Shown piece after piece: positions 11,517 through 22,225 of a stretch of DNA of 64,000 nucleotides. The notes below the pieces were generated by a model. The model searched no databases. It was not told the DNA's origin and worked only from the letters and a program-made list of their open reading frames with translations. This DNA comes from an uncultured Pelagibacteraceae bacterium (GTDB taxonomy: Bacteria; Pseudomonadota; Alphaproteobacteria; Pelagibacterales; Pelagibacteraceae), in contig CACJDW010000002.1 in the NCBI GenBank assembly GCA_902592275.1, positions 62,001 through 126,000 on the forward strand. Direction: 5' to 3'. The translations under genes were made by a program, and so were the position numbers. Positions within the stretch are counted from its first letter, which is position 1. Every line of letters starts with the position of its first letter.

Positions 11517-12323
11517 ATGTTCTCTTTTTTTAAAAAGAAAAAAATTGTTGCTCACTTAAAATTAAGTGGGGTTATTGGTAATGCAGGAAAATTTAAACAA
11601 GGTATTGATTTTGCAGGTCAAGAAGAACTAATTAAAAAGGCTTTTTCTCTGAAAAAAGCCGCATGTGTTGCTATATCAATCAATTCTCCAGGAGGATCAC
11701 CAGTTCAATCACATTTAATCTACAGCTTTATTAGACAACAAGCAAAAAAACACAAAAAAGAAGTTATTGTATTCGCTGAAGACGTAGCAGCTTCTGGAGG
11801 CTATTTGATTTCTTGTGCTGGAGACAAAATTTATGCAAATTCAAGTTCAATAATTGGATCTATAGGAGTGATATATTCTTCTTTTGGATTTACAGAGTTG
11901 ATAAAAAAAATTGGGGTTGAAAGAAGAGTTCATACTGCTGGCAAAAACAAAAGCACACTTGATCCATTTTTAGAAGAAAAAAACGAGGATATTGAAAGAT
12001 TAAAAAATATTCAATTGGATCTTCATAAAGACTTTATAGATGTTGTTGAAAAAAGTAGAGGATCAAAATTAAACAAATCTGATGTAGAACTTTTTTCAGG
12101 TGAATTTTGGTCAGGCAGTAAAGCAAAAAATTTAGGATTGATTGATGGAATAGGTAACGCACATGAAATATTAAAAGATAAATTTGGTGAGGATGTAATT
12201 ATTAAAAAATTTGAAAAATCAAAAGGATGGTTAAGTCAAAAACTTTCTTCATCTAGCAATCAAGTAGACCAAATAGCAAATATTTTAGATGAAAGATCAA
12301 TTTGGCAAAGATATGGTTTCTAA
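11517..12323 (+). CDS. S49 family (SohB/SppA-like) serine peptidase
   Basis: [38 protein letters not shown]. Confidence 0.88.
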   Translation: MFSFFKKKKIVAHLKLSGVIGNAGKFKQGIDFAGQEELIKKAFSLKKAACVAISINSPGGSPVQSHLIYSFIRQQAKKHKKEVIVFAEDVAASGGYLISCAGDKIYANSSSIIGSIGVIYSSFGFTELIKKIGVERRVHTAGKNKSTLDPFLEEKNEDIERLKNIQLDLHKDFIDVVEKSRGSKLNKSDVELFSGEFWSGSKAKNLGLIDGIGNAHEILKDKFGEDVIIKKFEKSKGWLSQKLSSSSNQVDQIANILDERSIWQRYGF

Positions 12324-13194
12324 AGCAAAAAAAGAAAAAAAAAAAATTCAAACATTCCAAGATACAATTTTAAATCTTCAGAAATTTTGGAGTAAAAAGG
12401 GATGCGTTATTCTTCAGCCTTATGATATGGAGGTTGGTGCAGGAACTTTTCATCCAGCTACTACCCTAAGATCACTAGGAACTAAACCATGGAAAGCAGC
12501 TTACGTACAACCATCAAGAAGACCCACAGATGGAAGATATGGAGATAATCCAAACAGGTTACAACACTATTATCAATTTCAAGTTTTAATCAAACCCTCT
12601 CCTGAAAATATAAAAAAACTTTATTTAAATAGTTTGTCTACAATAGGAATAGATCATAATGATCATGATATAAGGTTTGTTGAGGATGATTGGGAAAGTC
12701 CAACATTAGGTGCCGCAGGGTTGGGATGGGAAGTATGGTGTGATGGAATGGAAATTACTCAATTCACCTATTTTCAACAAATGGCTGGATTTGATTGTAA
12801 ACCTGTATCAGTTGAAATCACTTATGGCTTAGAAAGAATTTGTATGTTCACCCAACAAGAAAAAAATGTTTTTGATTTATTGTGGAATGATGAAGGTGTA
12901 AAATATCAAGACGTTTTTCATCAAGCTGAAAAAGAATTTTCAGCATACAATTTTGAACATGCGAATGTAGAAACACTTTTGAAAATGTTTGAAATGCATG
13001 AATCTGAGGCAAAAGATTTGGTGGAAAAAAAAATTTCATTACCAGCATATGATCAATGTTTAAAAGCCAGTCATGTGTTTAATATTCTAGATGCAAGAGG
13101 TGCAATCAGTGTCGCGCAAAGAGCTGGTTATATTGCTAGAATAAGAGATATTACAAAATCTGCAGCTGGCGCTTGGTTAGATAGTCAAAAATAA
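12313..13194 (+). CDS. glyQ: glycyl-tRNA synthetase alpha subunit
   Basis: [45 protein letters not shown]. Start at internal ATG 12313 preferred over ORF-track 12289 (shorter overlap with upstream CDS). Confidence 0.95.
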   Translation: MVSKAKKEKKKIQTFQDTILNLQKFWSKKGCVILQPYDMEVGAGTFHPATTLRSLGTKPWKAAYVQPSRRPTDGRYGDNPNRLQHYYQFQVLIKPSPENIKKLYLNSLSTIGIDHNDHDIRFVEDDWESPTLGAAGLGWEVWCDGMEITQFTYFQQMAGFDCKPVSVEITYGLERICMFTQQEKNVFDLLWNDEGVKYQDVFHQAEKEFSAYNFEHANVETLLKMFEMHESEAKDLVEKKISLPAYDQCLKASHVFNILDARGAISVAQRAGYIARIRDITKSAAGAWLDSQK

Positions 13195-15260
13195 TGTCAG
13201 AGTTTTTTTTAGAATTATTTAGTGAAGAAATACCTTCAAATCTTCAACAAAATTTAAGGGAAGACTTACTTAAAAGTTTTAATGATTTATTTTTAGAAAA
13301 ATCAATTTTATTTAAAAAAAGCTCATCATATTCAACACCAAATAGATTAGTGGTATTATTTGAAGGTGTTCAAAAAAATGTTGTACTAAAATCTGAGGAG
13401 ATTAAAGGTCCAAATATTAAGTCACCAGAGACAGCACTCGAGGGATTTGTTAGGTCAAATAAAATCTTAAAAAAGGATCTCTACCAAAAGAAAACAGACA
13501 AAGGAGAATTTTATTTTTTCAAGACAAAATCAAAAAAATTGCACACACATGAATTATTAGAGGAATTTATCCCAATATTATTAGATAAAATTCAATGGAA
13601 AAAATCAATGTATTGGGGAACTTTTGACCTAAATTGGGGTAGACCTTTAAAGTCAATTCTAGCTGTATTTGATAAAAAAAAATTAAATTTTAATTTTCAT
13701 CACCTAACATCTTCTAACTCAACTTTTATTGATAAAGAATTTGAGGAAAATAAAAAGTCTTTCTTAGAATTTAAAAATTATAAAAGTTTTTTTAAAAAAC
13801 TTGACATTATCGTTGATCACAATGAAAGAAAAAAATTAATAGAAAAAAAATTTAACAATATATTAAAAAATAAAAATATTAAGATCCAACATAATCCTAG
13901 ATTACTTAATGAAGTTGTAGATTTAACAGATCAACCAAATATCCTTCTTTGTGAATTTGATAAAAAATTTTTAAATATTCCAAAAGAAATATTAATTATT
14001 ACCATGCAATACCACCAAAAATATTTTCCTATATTTGATAATAAAGAAAATATTACCAATGAGTTTTTAGTGGTTGCAAACAAAAAAGACAAAAAGGGAT
14101 TAATTAAATTAGGAAATGAAAGAGTAGTTGAAGCAAGATTAAGTGATGCAGAATTTTTTTGGAAAAAAGATAAATCTCAAAATATGGTCAAAAAAGTTAC
14201 TGAATTAAAATCAATGAATTATTTTAAAGGATTAGGAAGTTATTTCGATAAAGCCCAAAGAATGAGAAAATTGGGTGGAATGATATCTGATGAACTTTTA
14301 ATCAGTAAAGAAAAAGTTGAATTGTCAGCATCAATTTGTAAGGTTGATTTATTATCAGAACTAGTAGGTGAATTTCCAGAACTCCAAGGTGTGATGGGAG
14401 GTTATTTTGCTAACGCACAAGGTTTTGATAAAGATTTAGCTTTGGCGATAAGTGAGCAATATTTACCTACAGGTTCAGGTTCAAGAGTTCCAAAAAAACC
14501 ATTTAGCATAGCCCTTTCTTTAGCTGATAAGATAGATACTTTAGTTGGTTTTTTTGGTTTAAATCAAAAACCAACAAGTTCGAAAGATCCATATGCTCTA
14601 AGAAGATTAGCATTAGGAGTAATAAGAATAATAGTTGAAAATAAAAAAGATTTTAAAATAAAAGATCTAATTAATTATTCTTCAAGCCTGTATTTAGATC
14701 AAGGTTTCGAAATTTACAACCAATCCCTACAAAATGAATTATCAGATTTTTTAATGGATAGATTAAAATATCACATGAAGGAAGAAAATATTAGAAATGA
14801 TATAATTCAAGCATCAACTAGTTCTTTTAACTTAGATCAATCTGTTATTATTTTTAATAAAGCTAAACATTTAAATAAAATTATTAACAAACCAAATGGT
14901 TTAGATATTGTTGCAAGCTATAAAAGAGCCTCAAACATTTTAGACGGTGAATTAAAAAAAGATAAAATAGAATTATCAAATACAACTGACCCTGGAATTT
15001 TTAAAACTGAGTTAGAAAAAAATCTATTTAAAAAAATTAGTGAATTAAGGAAATATTTTTCAGGCATTAATAAAGATGAAAATTATGTTCAAACATTGGA
15101 CAATTTAGCTAGCGTCAAAAGAGAGGTTTTTGACTTTTTTGATAATGTAATTGTGAACGAAGATGATCTGGTCATAAAGAAGAATAGGCTGGAACTAATC
15201 CAAATGATGTGTAAAACGTTCAACAATTATGTTAATTTTGCTCTAATCGACTCCCGTTAA
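13194..15260 (+). CDS. glyS: glycyl-tRNA synthetase beta subunit
   Basis: 688 aa immediately downstream of glyQ; FFLELFSEEIPS N-terminus, KVDLLSELVGEFPELQGVMGGYFA. Confidence 0.95.
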   Translation: MSEFFLELFSEEIPSNLQQNLREDLLKSFNDLFLEKSILFKKSSSYSTPNRLVVLFEGVQKNVVLKSEEIKGPNIKSPETALEGFVRSNKILKKDLYQKKTDKGEFYFFKTKSKKLHTHELLEEFIPILLDKIQWKKSMYWGTFDLNWGRPLKSILAVFDKKKLNFNFHHLTSSNSTFIDKEFEENKKSFLEFKNYKSFFKKLDIIVDHNERKKLIEKKFNNILKNKNIKIQHNPRLLNEVVDLTDQPNILLCEFDKKFLNIPKEILIITMQYHQKYFPIFDNKENITNEFLVVANKKDKKGLIKLGNERVVEARLSDAEFFWKKDKSQNMVKKVTELKSMNYFKGLGSYFDKAQRMRKLGGMISDELLISKEKVELSASICKVDLLSELVGEFPELQGVMGGYFANAQGFDKDLALAISEQYLPTGSGSRVPKKPFSIALSLADKIDTLVGFFGLNQKPTSSKDPYALRRLALGVIRIIVENKKDFKIKDLINYSSSLYLDQGFEIYNQSLQNELSDFLMDRLKYHMKEENIRNDIIQASTSSFNLDQSVIIFNKAKHLNKIINKPNGLDIVASYKRASNILDGELKKDKIELSNTTDPGIFKTELEKNLFKKISELRKYFSGINKDENYVQTLDNLASVKREVFDFFDNVIVNEDDLVIKKNRLELIQMMCKTFNNYVNFALIDSR

Positions 15261-17926
15261 TGAAAAAACTTATTTTAAACTTTAATTCTAAGGATAGTAA
15301 AAAAATTAAAAATCCTAAAAACTTTCTAGGAGGAAAAGGTGCTAATCTTTCTGAAATGGGAAGAATGGGTCTTCCTGTGCCTCCTGGTTTTACAATATCC
15401 ACAAAAGTTTGCGAAATTTTTTATAAGGATAAAAAAAGATTAAATAAAAGTTTAATTTCTCAAATTAAAAAAGAATTAAAATTAATCGAAAAAGATGTTT
15501 CTAAGAAATTTGGGGATCTAAAAAATCCACTTTTATTATCTGTGCGGTCTGGTGCAAGAGTATCAATGCCAGGTATGATGGATACTATTCTAAATCTGGG
15601 TCTTAACGATAAAACAGTTAAAGCTTTAGCAATTAAAACTTCAAATGGAAGATTTGCTAAAGACAGTTATAGAAGATTCATTCAAATGTACGGTAATGTG
15701 GTAATGGGTGTAGAAGGTTATCATTTTGAGGAATTAATTGAAAATTATAAACTTACAAAAGGTGTTTTGTTAGATACAGATTTAGATGAAAGTGATTGGG
15801 ATGGATTAATTGAAGATTTTAAAAGAACAGTAAGAGAAAAGACAAAAAAAGATTTTCCTCAAGATGTTTACGAACAATTGCTAGGCGCAATAAGCGCAGT
15901 ATTTTTATCATGGGAAAGTAATAGAGCAAAAGTTTATAGAAAATTAAATCAAATCCCAGCCGAGTGGGGAACTGCTGTAAATGTTCAATCAATGGTTTTT
16001 GGAAATATGGGTGATGATTGTGCAACGGGAGTTGTGTTTACACGAAATCCATCAGATGGATCAAATGAAATATATGGTGAGTATTTAATTAATGCGCAAG
16101 GCGAAGATGTTGTAGCGGGCACAAGGACGCCTCAATACATAACGAAAAAAGCTAGGAGAGATGCTAAAGTAAAAGAATTATCAATGGAAGAGTCTATGCC
16201 TAAAGTCTTTAAAGAACTTCAAAAAATTTTGAAAAAATTAGAGACGCATTACAAAGATATGCAAGACGTAGAGTTTACAGTAGAAAATAGTAAACTATGG
16301 ATGCTTCAAACAAGATCGGGAAAAAGAACAGCAAAATCAGCAGTCAAGATTGCAGTTGATATGGTTAAAGAAAAGTTAATTTCTAAAAAGGATGCTATAT
16401 TAAGAATTGACCCAAACTCTTTAGATACACTTTTGCACCCAACTTTGGATGAAAAAAGTTCAATTAATGTAATAGCAAATGGATTACCCGCATCACCAGG
16501 TGCAGCCAGTGGTAAAGTTGTATTTACATCAGAAGAAGCCGAAAGATTAACCGCAATGATGCAAGATACAATTTTGGTCAGGGTAGAGACCTCTCCAGAA
16601 GATATACAAGGAATGCATGCTGCAAAAGGGATTTTGACTGCTAGAGGGGGAATGACAAGTCATGCGGCTGTTGTTGCAAGAGGTATGGGTAGACCATGTG
16701 TATCAGGATCAAGTGAAATTGATATTAACTATGACAATAAATCTTTTAAAACTTCTTCAATGGAGATTAAAGAAGGAGACATAATCACTATTGATGGCTC
16801 AACTGGAAGAATTATTGCTGGAAGTGTTTCAACTGTGAAGCCTGAAATATCTGGTGATTTTTCCAAGTTAATGTCTTGGGCAGATAGCTTTAGAAAATTA
16901 AAAGTAAGAACGAATTCTGAAACTCCAAAAGATACCAAAACAGCAAAAGATTTTGGTGCAGAAGGTATTGGATTATGCAGAACTGAACATATGTTTTTTG
17001 ATGAAGAACGAATTTTGTCTGTGAGGGAAATGATTTTATCAAAAACAAAAGAGGATAGAGCAATAGCATTAGAAAAACTCTTACCACATCAAAGAAAAGA
17101 TTTTATTGATATTTTTAAAATTATGAGTGGATTACCAGTCACAGTTAGATTGTTGGACCCACCATTACATGAATTTTTACCACGTACACAAAAAGAAATT
17201 AATGAGGTTGCTAATATAGTTAATCTTCCAGTTAAAGAGGTAAATTCAAGAATTGAAGAGCTTCATGAGCAAAATCCTATGTTAGGTCATAGAGGTTGTC
17301 GTTTAGGGATATCTTTTCCTGAAATTTATGAAATGCAATGCAAAGCAATATTCGAGGCTTTGGCTTACCTCAAAAAAAATAAAATTAAATCTGCATTTCC
17401 TGAAATAATGATACCTTTAGTATCTACTGAGGCTGAAATTAAAATAATGAAAGAATTAGTAATTAGAACTGCTAGTCAAGTTCAACAAGAAAACAAATTG
17501 AAAATAGAATTTTTAGTTGGAACGATGATTGAATTACCTAGAGCGGCAATTAAAGCAAAGGAAATTGCAAAACATGCTGAATTTTTTAGTTTTGGAACAA
17601 ATGATTTAACACAAACTACTTTTGGAATTAGTAGAGATGATAGTGGTAAATTTTTAAATGACTATTTAGAAAATAAAATATTTTCTGTAGATCCTTTTGT
17701 TTCAATAGATGAAGGAGTTTCTGATTTAGTTGAAATTGCAGTAGAAAAAGGACGAAAACAAAACAAAAATCTAAAATTAGGCATCTGTGGAGAGCATGGA
17801 GGAGATCCACATAGTATATCTTTTTGTTCTAATGTAGGATTGAACTATGTTTCTTGTTCACCTTATAGAGTTCCTGTTGCAAGGTTGGCTGCTGCTCAAG
17901 CTGAAATTAAAAAAAAATTAAATTAA
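15260..17926 (+). CDS. ppdK: pyruvate phosphate dikinase
   Basis: 888 aa; GGKGANLSEMGRMGLPVPPGFT, GGMTSHAAVVARGMGRPCVSG, GICGEHGGDP. Confidence 0.97.
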   Translation: MKKLILNFNSKDSKKIKNPKNFLGGKGANLSEMGRMGLPVPPGFTISTKVCEIFYKDKKRLNKSLISQIKKELKLIEKDVSKKFGDLKNPLLLSVRSGARVSMPGMMDTILNLGLNDKTVKALAIKTSNGRFAKDSYRRFIQMYGNVVMGVEGYHFEELIENYKLTKGVLLDTDLDESDWDGLIEDFKRTVREKTKKDFPQDVYEQLLGAISAVFLSWESNRAKVYRKLNQIPAEWGTAVNVQSMVFGNMGDDCATGVVFTRNPSDGSNEIYGEYLINAQGEDVVAGTRTPQYITKKARRDAKVKELSMEESMPKVFKELQKILKKLETHYKDMQDVEFTVENSKLWMLQTRSGKRTAKSAVKIAVDMVKEKLISKKDAILRIDPNSLDTLLHPTLDEKSSINVIANGLPASPGAASGKVVFTSEEAERLTAMMQDTILVRVETSPEDIQGMHAAKGILTARGGMTSHAAVVARGMGRPCVSGSSEIDINYDNKSFKTSSMEIKEGDIITIDGSTGRIIAGSVSTVKPEISGDFSKLMSWADSFRKLKVRTNSETPKDTKTAKDFGAEGIGLCRTEHMFFDEERILSVREMILSKTKEDRAIALEKLLPHQRKDFIDIFKIMSGLPVTVRLLDPPLHEFLPRTQKEINEVANIVNLPVKEVNSRIEELHEQNPMLGHRGCRLGISFPEIYEMQCKAIFEALAYLKKNKIKSAFPEIMIPLVSTEAEIKIMKELVIRTASQVQQENKLKIEFLVGTMIELPRAAIKAKEIAKHAEFFSFGTNDLTQTTFGISRDDSGKFLNDYLENKIFSVDPFVSIDEGVSDLVEIAVEKGRKQNKNLKLGICGEHGGDPHSISFCSNVGLNYVSCSPYRVPVARLAAAQAEIKKKLN

Positions 17927-17929
17927 ATA

Positions 17930-18190
17930 GGGGGCGTTCTGTTGCCAGGTGCCCCAGACCCCGTTTGCTTAATTAACTAAGTTAATTAGGCAGCAAGTGC
18001 GTAACTTTCGTTAGCAATTATAAATTAGCCCGTTACGGTGGAGCAATCCCGAACGAAAGAATAGCCTTTAGTCACCCGTCGATTCTAGTTCACCCCCATA
18101 AATGTTTAAGTGGTGGAGGTGGTGGGTACTGCCCCCACGTCCGCAATGGTTATTACGAAATTCGTTTATCGTCGTAGTTGGAAAACCAAC
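17930..18190 (-). ncRNA. ssrA: transfer-messenger RNA, circularly permuted two-piece form; tag ANESYALAA
   Basis: Minus strand order: acceptor piece ending ...GCGGACGTGGGGGCAGTACCCACCACCTCCACCA (CCA end at 18111), 13-nt intervening segment (18098-18110), then mature 5' end GGGGGTGAACTAGAATCGACGGG (from 18097). GGGGGTG/CACCTCC forms a 7-bp acceptor stem with one G-U. Tag ORF GCT AAC GAA AGT TAC GCA CTT GCT GCC TAA at 18015-17986. Outer ends approximate. Confidence 0.93.
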
Positions 18191-18197
18191 AAAAAGT

Positions 18198-18225
18198 ATT
18201 ATAGATTCTAAATTATAAATTTCAA
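18198..18225 (-). promoter_or_regulatory. predicted promoter of ssrA
   Basis: Minus strand TTGAAA (18225-18220), 16-nt spacer, TATAAT (18203-18198); predicted start ~18191, matching start of acceptor piece. Confidence 0.6.
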
Positions 18226-18247
18226 TAAGGATCTATACAAAGAATTA

Positions 18248-19519
18248 ATGAAAAAAAAATATCTAATAATTATATCACTTATAATTCTTTTAATACCTTT
18301 AATATTGATCGTCTCAAAGTTGAGTGATGTAGGAAATTTTCCCAAATATCAAAAAAAGGTTTGGTCGAAAGCTTTTAAAGTTTTCATGGAGATGCCAGAT
18401 TTTATTAAGTCTTCAACGATGATAATTTCTGGCAAGAGAAATTTTTCAAATTTATTTAATGATTATAATGTTAAATTTTTACCTCAAACTCAGTACTTAG
18501 AAATAGATTTTATTAAGAAAAAAATTAATTTTGATAATGACACGCGTTTTACATTCTTTATAGATGTTTATAAAAATAATTTATTTTTAGCGACTAAAAA
18601 AGGGAAATTTTATAAATCAAATTTATCTGATTTGATGATTAAAAATGAAAATTTAAATATAGATGAACTTAAAGTATCTAATCAATCTAATCCTGAAGAA
18701 AAAAATTTAAGTATATCAGATATGTTAGTTATAGGATCTAAATTATTTATATCAAAAATGTCTGTGGATGGCAGTTGTAAGAGAGTAGAAATTATGTTTG
18801 CAAATATTGAAGATGATTTAAAGTTTAATAGTTTTAAATTATTTGATGAGTGTGCATCAATAGGAATTGGCGCAGGAAGAATGGCTAAATTTAATTTTAA
18901 TGGACAAGAGGGAATTTTATTAACTACAAACGATTCTGATAATGATTTACCTGGAAATAAAGCACAAAATGCTAATTCTATATTTGGAAAAATAGTTTTC
19001 ATTAATTTAAATACAAAAGAAACTGAAATTTTTTCCAAAGGTCATAGAAATGCTCAAGGATTAGCCGTGATGAAAAATATTATACTTTCTACAGAACATG
19101 GTCCAAGGGGAGGAGATGAATTAAATAGAATTTATCACAACAAAAACTATGGTTGGCCAATAGCATCTTATGGGAATTCATACAAAGATAAAAACTTAAC
19201 TTATAAAAAAAGTCATCATAAACACTCATTTGAAGAACCTTTATTAGTTTTTTTGCCATCAATTGGAATTTCGGAGTTAATTTTTTTGCCGAATAAATTT
19301 GATGATAAATGGCATGATAATATTTTAGTAAGTTCATTAAATGGCAGAAGTATTTATAGAATTAAATTCGTAAGTTCAAAATTTGAAAAAGTTTTATATA
19401 ATGAAAAAATATATATTGGTGAAAGAATAAGGGATATTAAATATATAGATAAATATAATTTAATAATTTTAGCTCTTGAACGAACTGGCTCATTAGGTAT
19501 TTTAAAAAAATTAAATTAA
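18248..19519 (+). CDS. PQQ-dependent glucose/sorbosone dehydrogenase-like beta-propeller protein
   Basis: N-terminal signal/TM; GHRNAQGLAV, STEHGPRGGDELNRIYHNKNYGWPIASYG typical of the GSDH family. Confidence 0.75.
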   Translation: MKKKYLIIISLIILLIPLILIVSKLSDVGNFPKYQKKVWSKAFKVFMEMPDFIKSSTMIISGKRNFSNLFNDYNVKFLPQTQYLEIDFIKKKINFDNDTRFTFFIDVYKNNLFLATKKGKFYKSNLSDLMIKNENLNIDELKVSNQSNPEEKNLSISDMLVIGSKLFISKMSVDGSCKRVEIMFANIEDDLKFNSFKLFDECASIGIGAGRMAKFNFNGQEGILLTTNDSDNDLPGNKAQNANSIFGKIVFINLNTKETEIFSKGHRNAQGLAVMKNIILSTEHGPRGGDELNRIYHNKNYGWPIASYGNSYKDKNLTYKKSHHKHSFEEPLLVFLPSIGISELIFLPNKFDDKWHDNILVSSLNGRSIYRIKFVSSKFEKVLYNEKIYIGERIRDIKYIDKYNLIILALERTGSLGILKKLN

Positions 19520-20362
19520 TTTTTTTAAACTTTTAGTATCTTTATTATTTATTAAGAAAAAATTTTCCGATCTTTTTTTGATGTTTTTAATATAATTATT
19601 GATTTCTTTTATTTCTTTAAAATCTTCATTATAAAAATTGTAATTTAATTCATTTTTAATAAAATTAATTAATCCTCTAGGAGTATTGTTAGATCCCGTA
19701 TAAAGATATGGAGCAAACTCCAAATGAATAATTGGTTTAAACTTTTTTATATATTTTTTACCACTTCTTAGAACTTTTAGTTCAAATCCATCAACATCTA
19801 TTTTAATAAAATCTACTTTTTTATTTATTTTTTTAATTAATTGATTTAGCGAAATGATATTTTTGTTATTAATCTTTTTAAGTGAACCAAGATGAATTTT
19901 ATGTTTTTTATCAGAATTAGTAAAATTCCAGGATGAGTAAACTTTTCTTGTTTTTTTACTGCTATTAATTAATGAATTAATCGTCTTGATTCTCTTTTTT
20001 AGCTCAGGGTTTAAATTTACATTCGTTATTAGCTTTTCATATGCGTAATAAGTTGGTTCTATTGAAAAAATTTTTGATTTTTTAAATATTTTTGCCAATG
20101 GTAATGTCACTGATCCAAAATTTGCACCAATATCAACTAAGTTTAATTTTTTATTTTTATCTAACAATTTTGTTAGGTTCAAAATTTTTTTCTCCAATTT
20201 GATATTAAGAAACAGACCCAAATCAACCCCCTCATTAAGGTCAATTTTATAATTAATATTGTTTCTCTTAACTATCTTTTTTTCTGGTCCAAAAAAAAAA
20301 ACTAAAAATTTACTTATTATTGATGCTAGAAATATTTTTTGCGAAGTTAATAACTTAAACAT
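19511..20362 (-). CDS. FkbM-family methyltransferase
   Basis: VDIGANFGSVTLPLAKIFKKSKIFSIEPT; VDFIKIDVDGFELKVLRSGKKYI. Confidence 0.8.
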   Translation of the reverse strand: MFKLLTSQKIFLASIISKFLVFFFGPEKKIVKRNNINYKIDLNEGVDLGLFLNIKLEKKILNLTKLLDKNKKLNLVDIGANFGSVTLPLAKIFKKSKIFSIEPTYYAYEKLITNVNLNPELKKRIKTINSLINSSKKTRKVYSSWNFTNSDKKHKIHLGSLKKINNKNIISLNQLIKKINKKVDFIKIDVDGFELKVLRSGKKYIKKFKPIIHLEFAPYLYTGSNNTPRGLINFIKNELNYNFYNEDFKEIKEINNYIKNIKKRSENFFLINNKDTKSLKKLI

Positions 20363-20367
20363 AGTAG

Positions 20368-21369
20368 TTGGAAAAGATGGATTTTAATATAGAACTTATT
20401 AAAAGAGATTCAATAATATTCATGAAACTAACAAAAGAACAACTAGCTGATATTAAGAATCAGCAAAATCAAAGCAATGAAACCAAAAGGGTAACAGTTC
20501 CTAAATTGGAAGAAGTTCTTTATGAGGCTTTACCAGCACTCGATCATGGATTTGTAAGAGTCGTAGATTATATGGGAGATGATACTTCAATAGTTCAGTC
20601 AGCTAGGGTTTCTTATGGAAAAGGGACCAAACAAGTTTCAACAGACTCTGGTTTAATTAAATATTTAATGCGCCATTGGCACAGCACGCCATTCGAAATG
20701 TGCGAAATTAAATATCATATAAAATTACCTATATTTATTGCTCGTCAGTGGATAAGACACAGAACTGCAAATGTAAATGAATACTCTGCAAGATATTCTA
20801 TTTTAGATAAAGAATTTTATTTACCTAGTTCCGAAAACCTTGCTGCTCAATCAACTAGTAACAGACAAGGTAGAGGAAATGTTTTAGAGGGTAAGCAAGC
20901 AAAAGAAGTTTTGGAACTTTTAAAAAATGATGCGGAACGAACTTATGCAAATTATGAAACTATGCTTAATGAAAGATACGATGGATCAACTATTGATGAT
21001 AATAAAAAAGGTTTAGCGAGAGAACTTGCAAGAATGAATTTAACTTTGAATACTTATACCCAATGGTATTGGAAAACAGATTTATTAAATCTTATGAATT
21101 TTTTAAGATTAAGAGCAGATCACCATGCTCAATATGAAATTAGAGTCTACGCAGAAATAATGCTTGATACCTTAAAAAGATGGGTTCCAATTACCTATGA
21201 AGCCTTTATGGACTATAGAGTTGGAGGTACAGAGGTATCTGCAAAAGGAAAAGTTATAATTCAAAAACTTATTAAAGGTGAAACCGTAGATGTTGAAAGT
21301 TCTGGATTGTCTAAAAGAGAGTGGAATGAATTAATGACTGCTTTTGATCTTAAAGATAAATTGATTTAA
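20368..21369 (+). CDS. thyX: flavin-dependent thymidylate synthase (start may be internal ATG at ~20423)
   Basis: ThyX motif region [35 protein letters not shown]. Confidence 0.95.
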   Translation: MEKMDFNIELIKRDSIIFMKLTKEQLADIKNQQNQSNETKRVTVPKLEEVLYEALPALDHGFVRVVDYMGDDTSIVQSARVSYGKGTKQVSTDSGLIKYLMRHWHSTPFEMCEIKYHIKLPIFIARQWIRHRTANVNEYSARYSILDKEFYLPSSENLAAQSTSNRQGRGNVLEGKQAKEVLELLKNDAERTYANYETMLNERYDGSTIDDNKKGLARELARMNLTLNTYTQWYWKTDLLNLMNFLRLRADHHAQYEIRVYAEIMLDTLKRWVPITYEAFMDYRVGGTEVSAKGKVIIQKLIKGETVDVESSGLSKREWNELMTAFDLKDKLI

Positions 21370-22174
21370 TTTTTTCTGCAAAATTTAAATATATTTTAGA
21401 AATTTCATGCTCAGGGTTAGTTTCCACAATCGGCTTTCCTTGATCTCCAGTTTTACCAACTTCTGGATTAATTGGAATTTCACCTAAAAATTCTTTTTGA
21501 AATTCTTCTGCAGTTTTCTTAACCCCACCTTCTCCAAAAATTTTATATTTTTTTCCATCATCTCCAATGAAAAAGCTCATGTTATCAACTAAACCCAAAA
21601 TCTTAACTCCAAGTTTATCAAACATTTTAATTCCTCTTTTGACATCTAAAAGAGCTACTTCTTGAGGTGTACTTACAATTATTGCACCATCCATCTTAAT
21701 TTCTTGTGAAAATGTAAGTTGAGTATCACCAGTTCCTGGAGGCATATCAACGATAATAAAATCTAAATCTTTCCAATTTACTTTCTGAGTAAAAGTTTTA
21801 ATCGCGCTTGTAACCATAGGACCACGCCATATCATTGGAGTTTGCTGATCAGCTAAAAAACCAATAGACATACATTGTATGCCATATTTACTTATTGGAT
21901 CTAATTTTTGGCCGTCACTTTTTGGTTTTTCATTAATATCAAACATTTTAGGAACTGATGGACCATAAATGTCTGCATCTAAAAGACCAACTTTGCATCC
22001 AACTTTTTTCAAAGCTAAAGCGAGATTCGTTGCAAATGTAGATTTTCCAACACCACCTTTTGCACTAGAGATTGCAATTGTAAACTTAGTTCCAAGAATT
22101 GGATTTTTAGTGAATTTTTTAGGCTCTAGCTTACTTTTCATTGCGGCACTAAGTTCAGGTTTTTTATCAGTCAT
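21350..22174 (-). CDS. mrp: Mrp/ApbC/NBP35-type P-loop Fe-S carrier ATPase
   Basis: [54 protein letters not shown] track extends to 22225; Met at 22174 leaves room for a divergent promoter. Confidence 0.9.
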   Translation of the reverse strand: MTDKKPELSAAMKSKLEPKKFTKNPILGTKFTIAISSAKGGVGKSTFATNLALALKKVGCKVGLLDADIYGPSVPKMFDINEKPKSDGQKLDPISKYGIQCMSIGFLADQQTPMIWRGPMVTSAIKTFTQKVNWKDLDFIIVDMPPGTGDTQLTFSQEIKMDGAIIVSTPQEVALLDVKRGIKMFDKLGVKILGLVDNMSFFIGDDGKKYKIFGEGGVKKTAEEFQKEFLGEIPINPEVGKTGDQGKPIVETNPEHEISKIYLNFAEKIKSIYL

Positions 22175-22225
22175 AAAAGTATCATTACTTGTTTTTTGCA
22201 ATAAAGACACTATATACTTTCGCAT

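Noticed and set aside
18682-19337. Minus-strand ORFs of 118 and 82 aa antisense to the GSDH-like gene
   Set aside because: Antisense to recognisable beta-propeller motifs; no supporting RBS or homology pattern.
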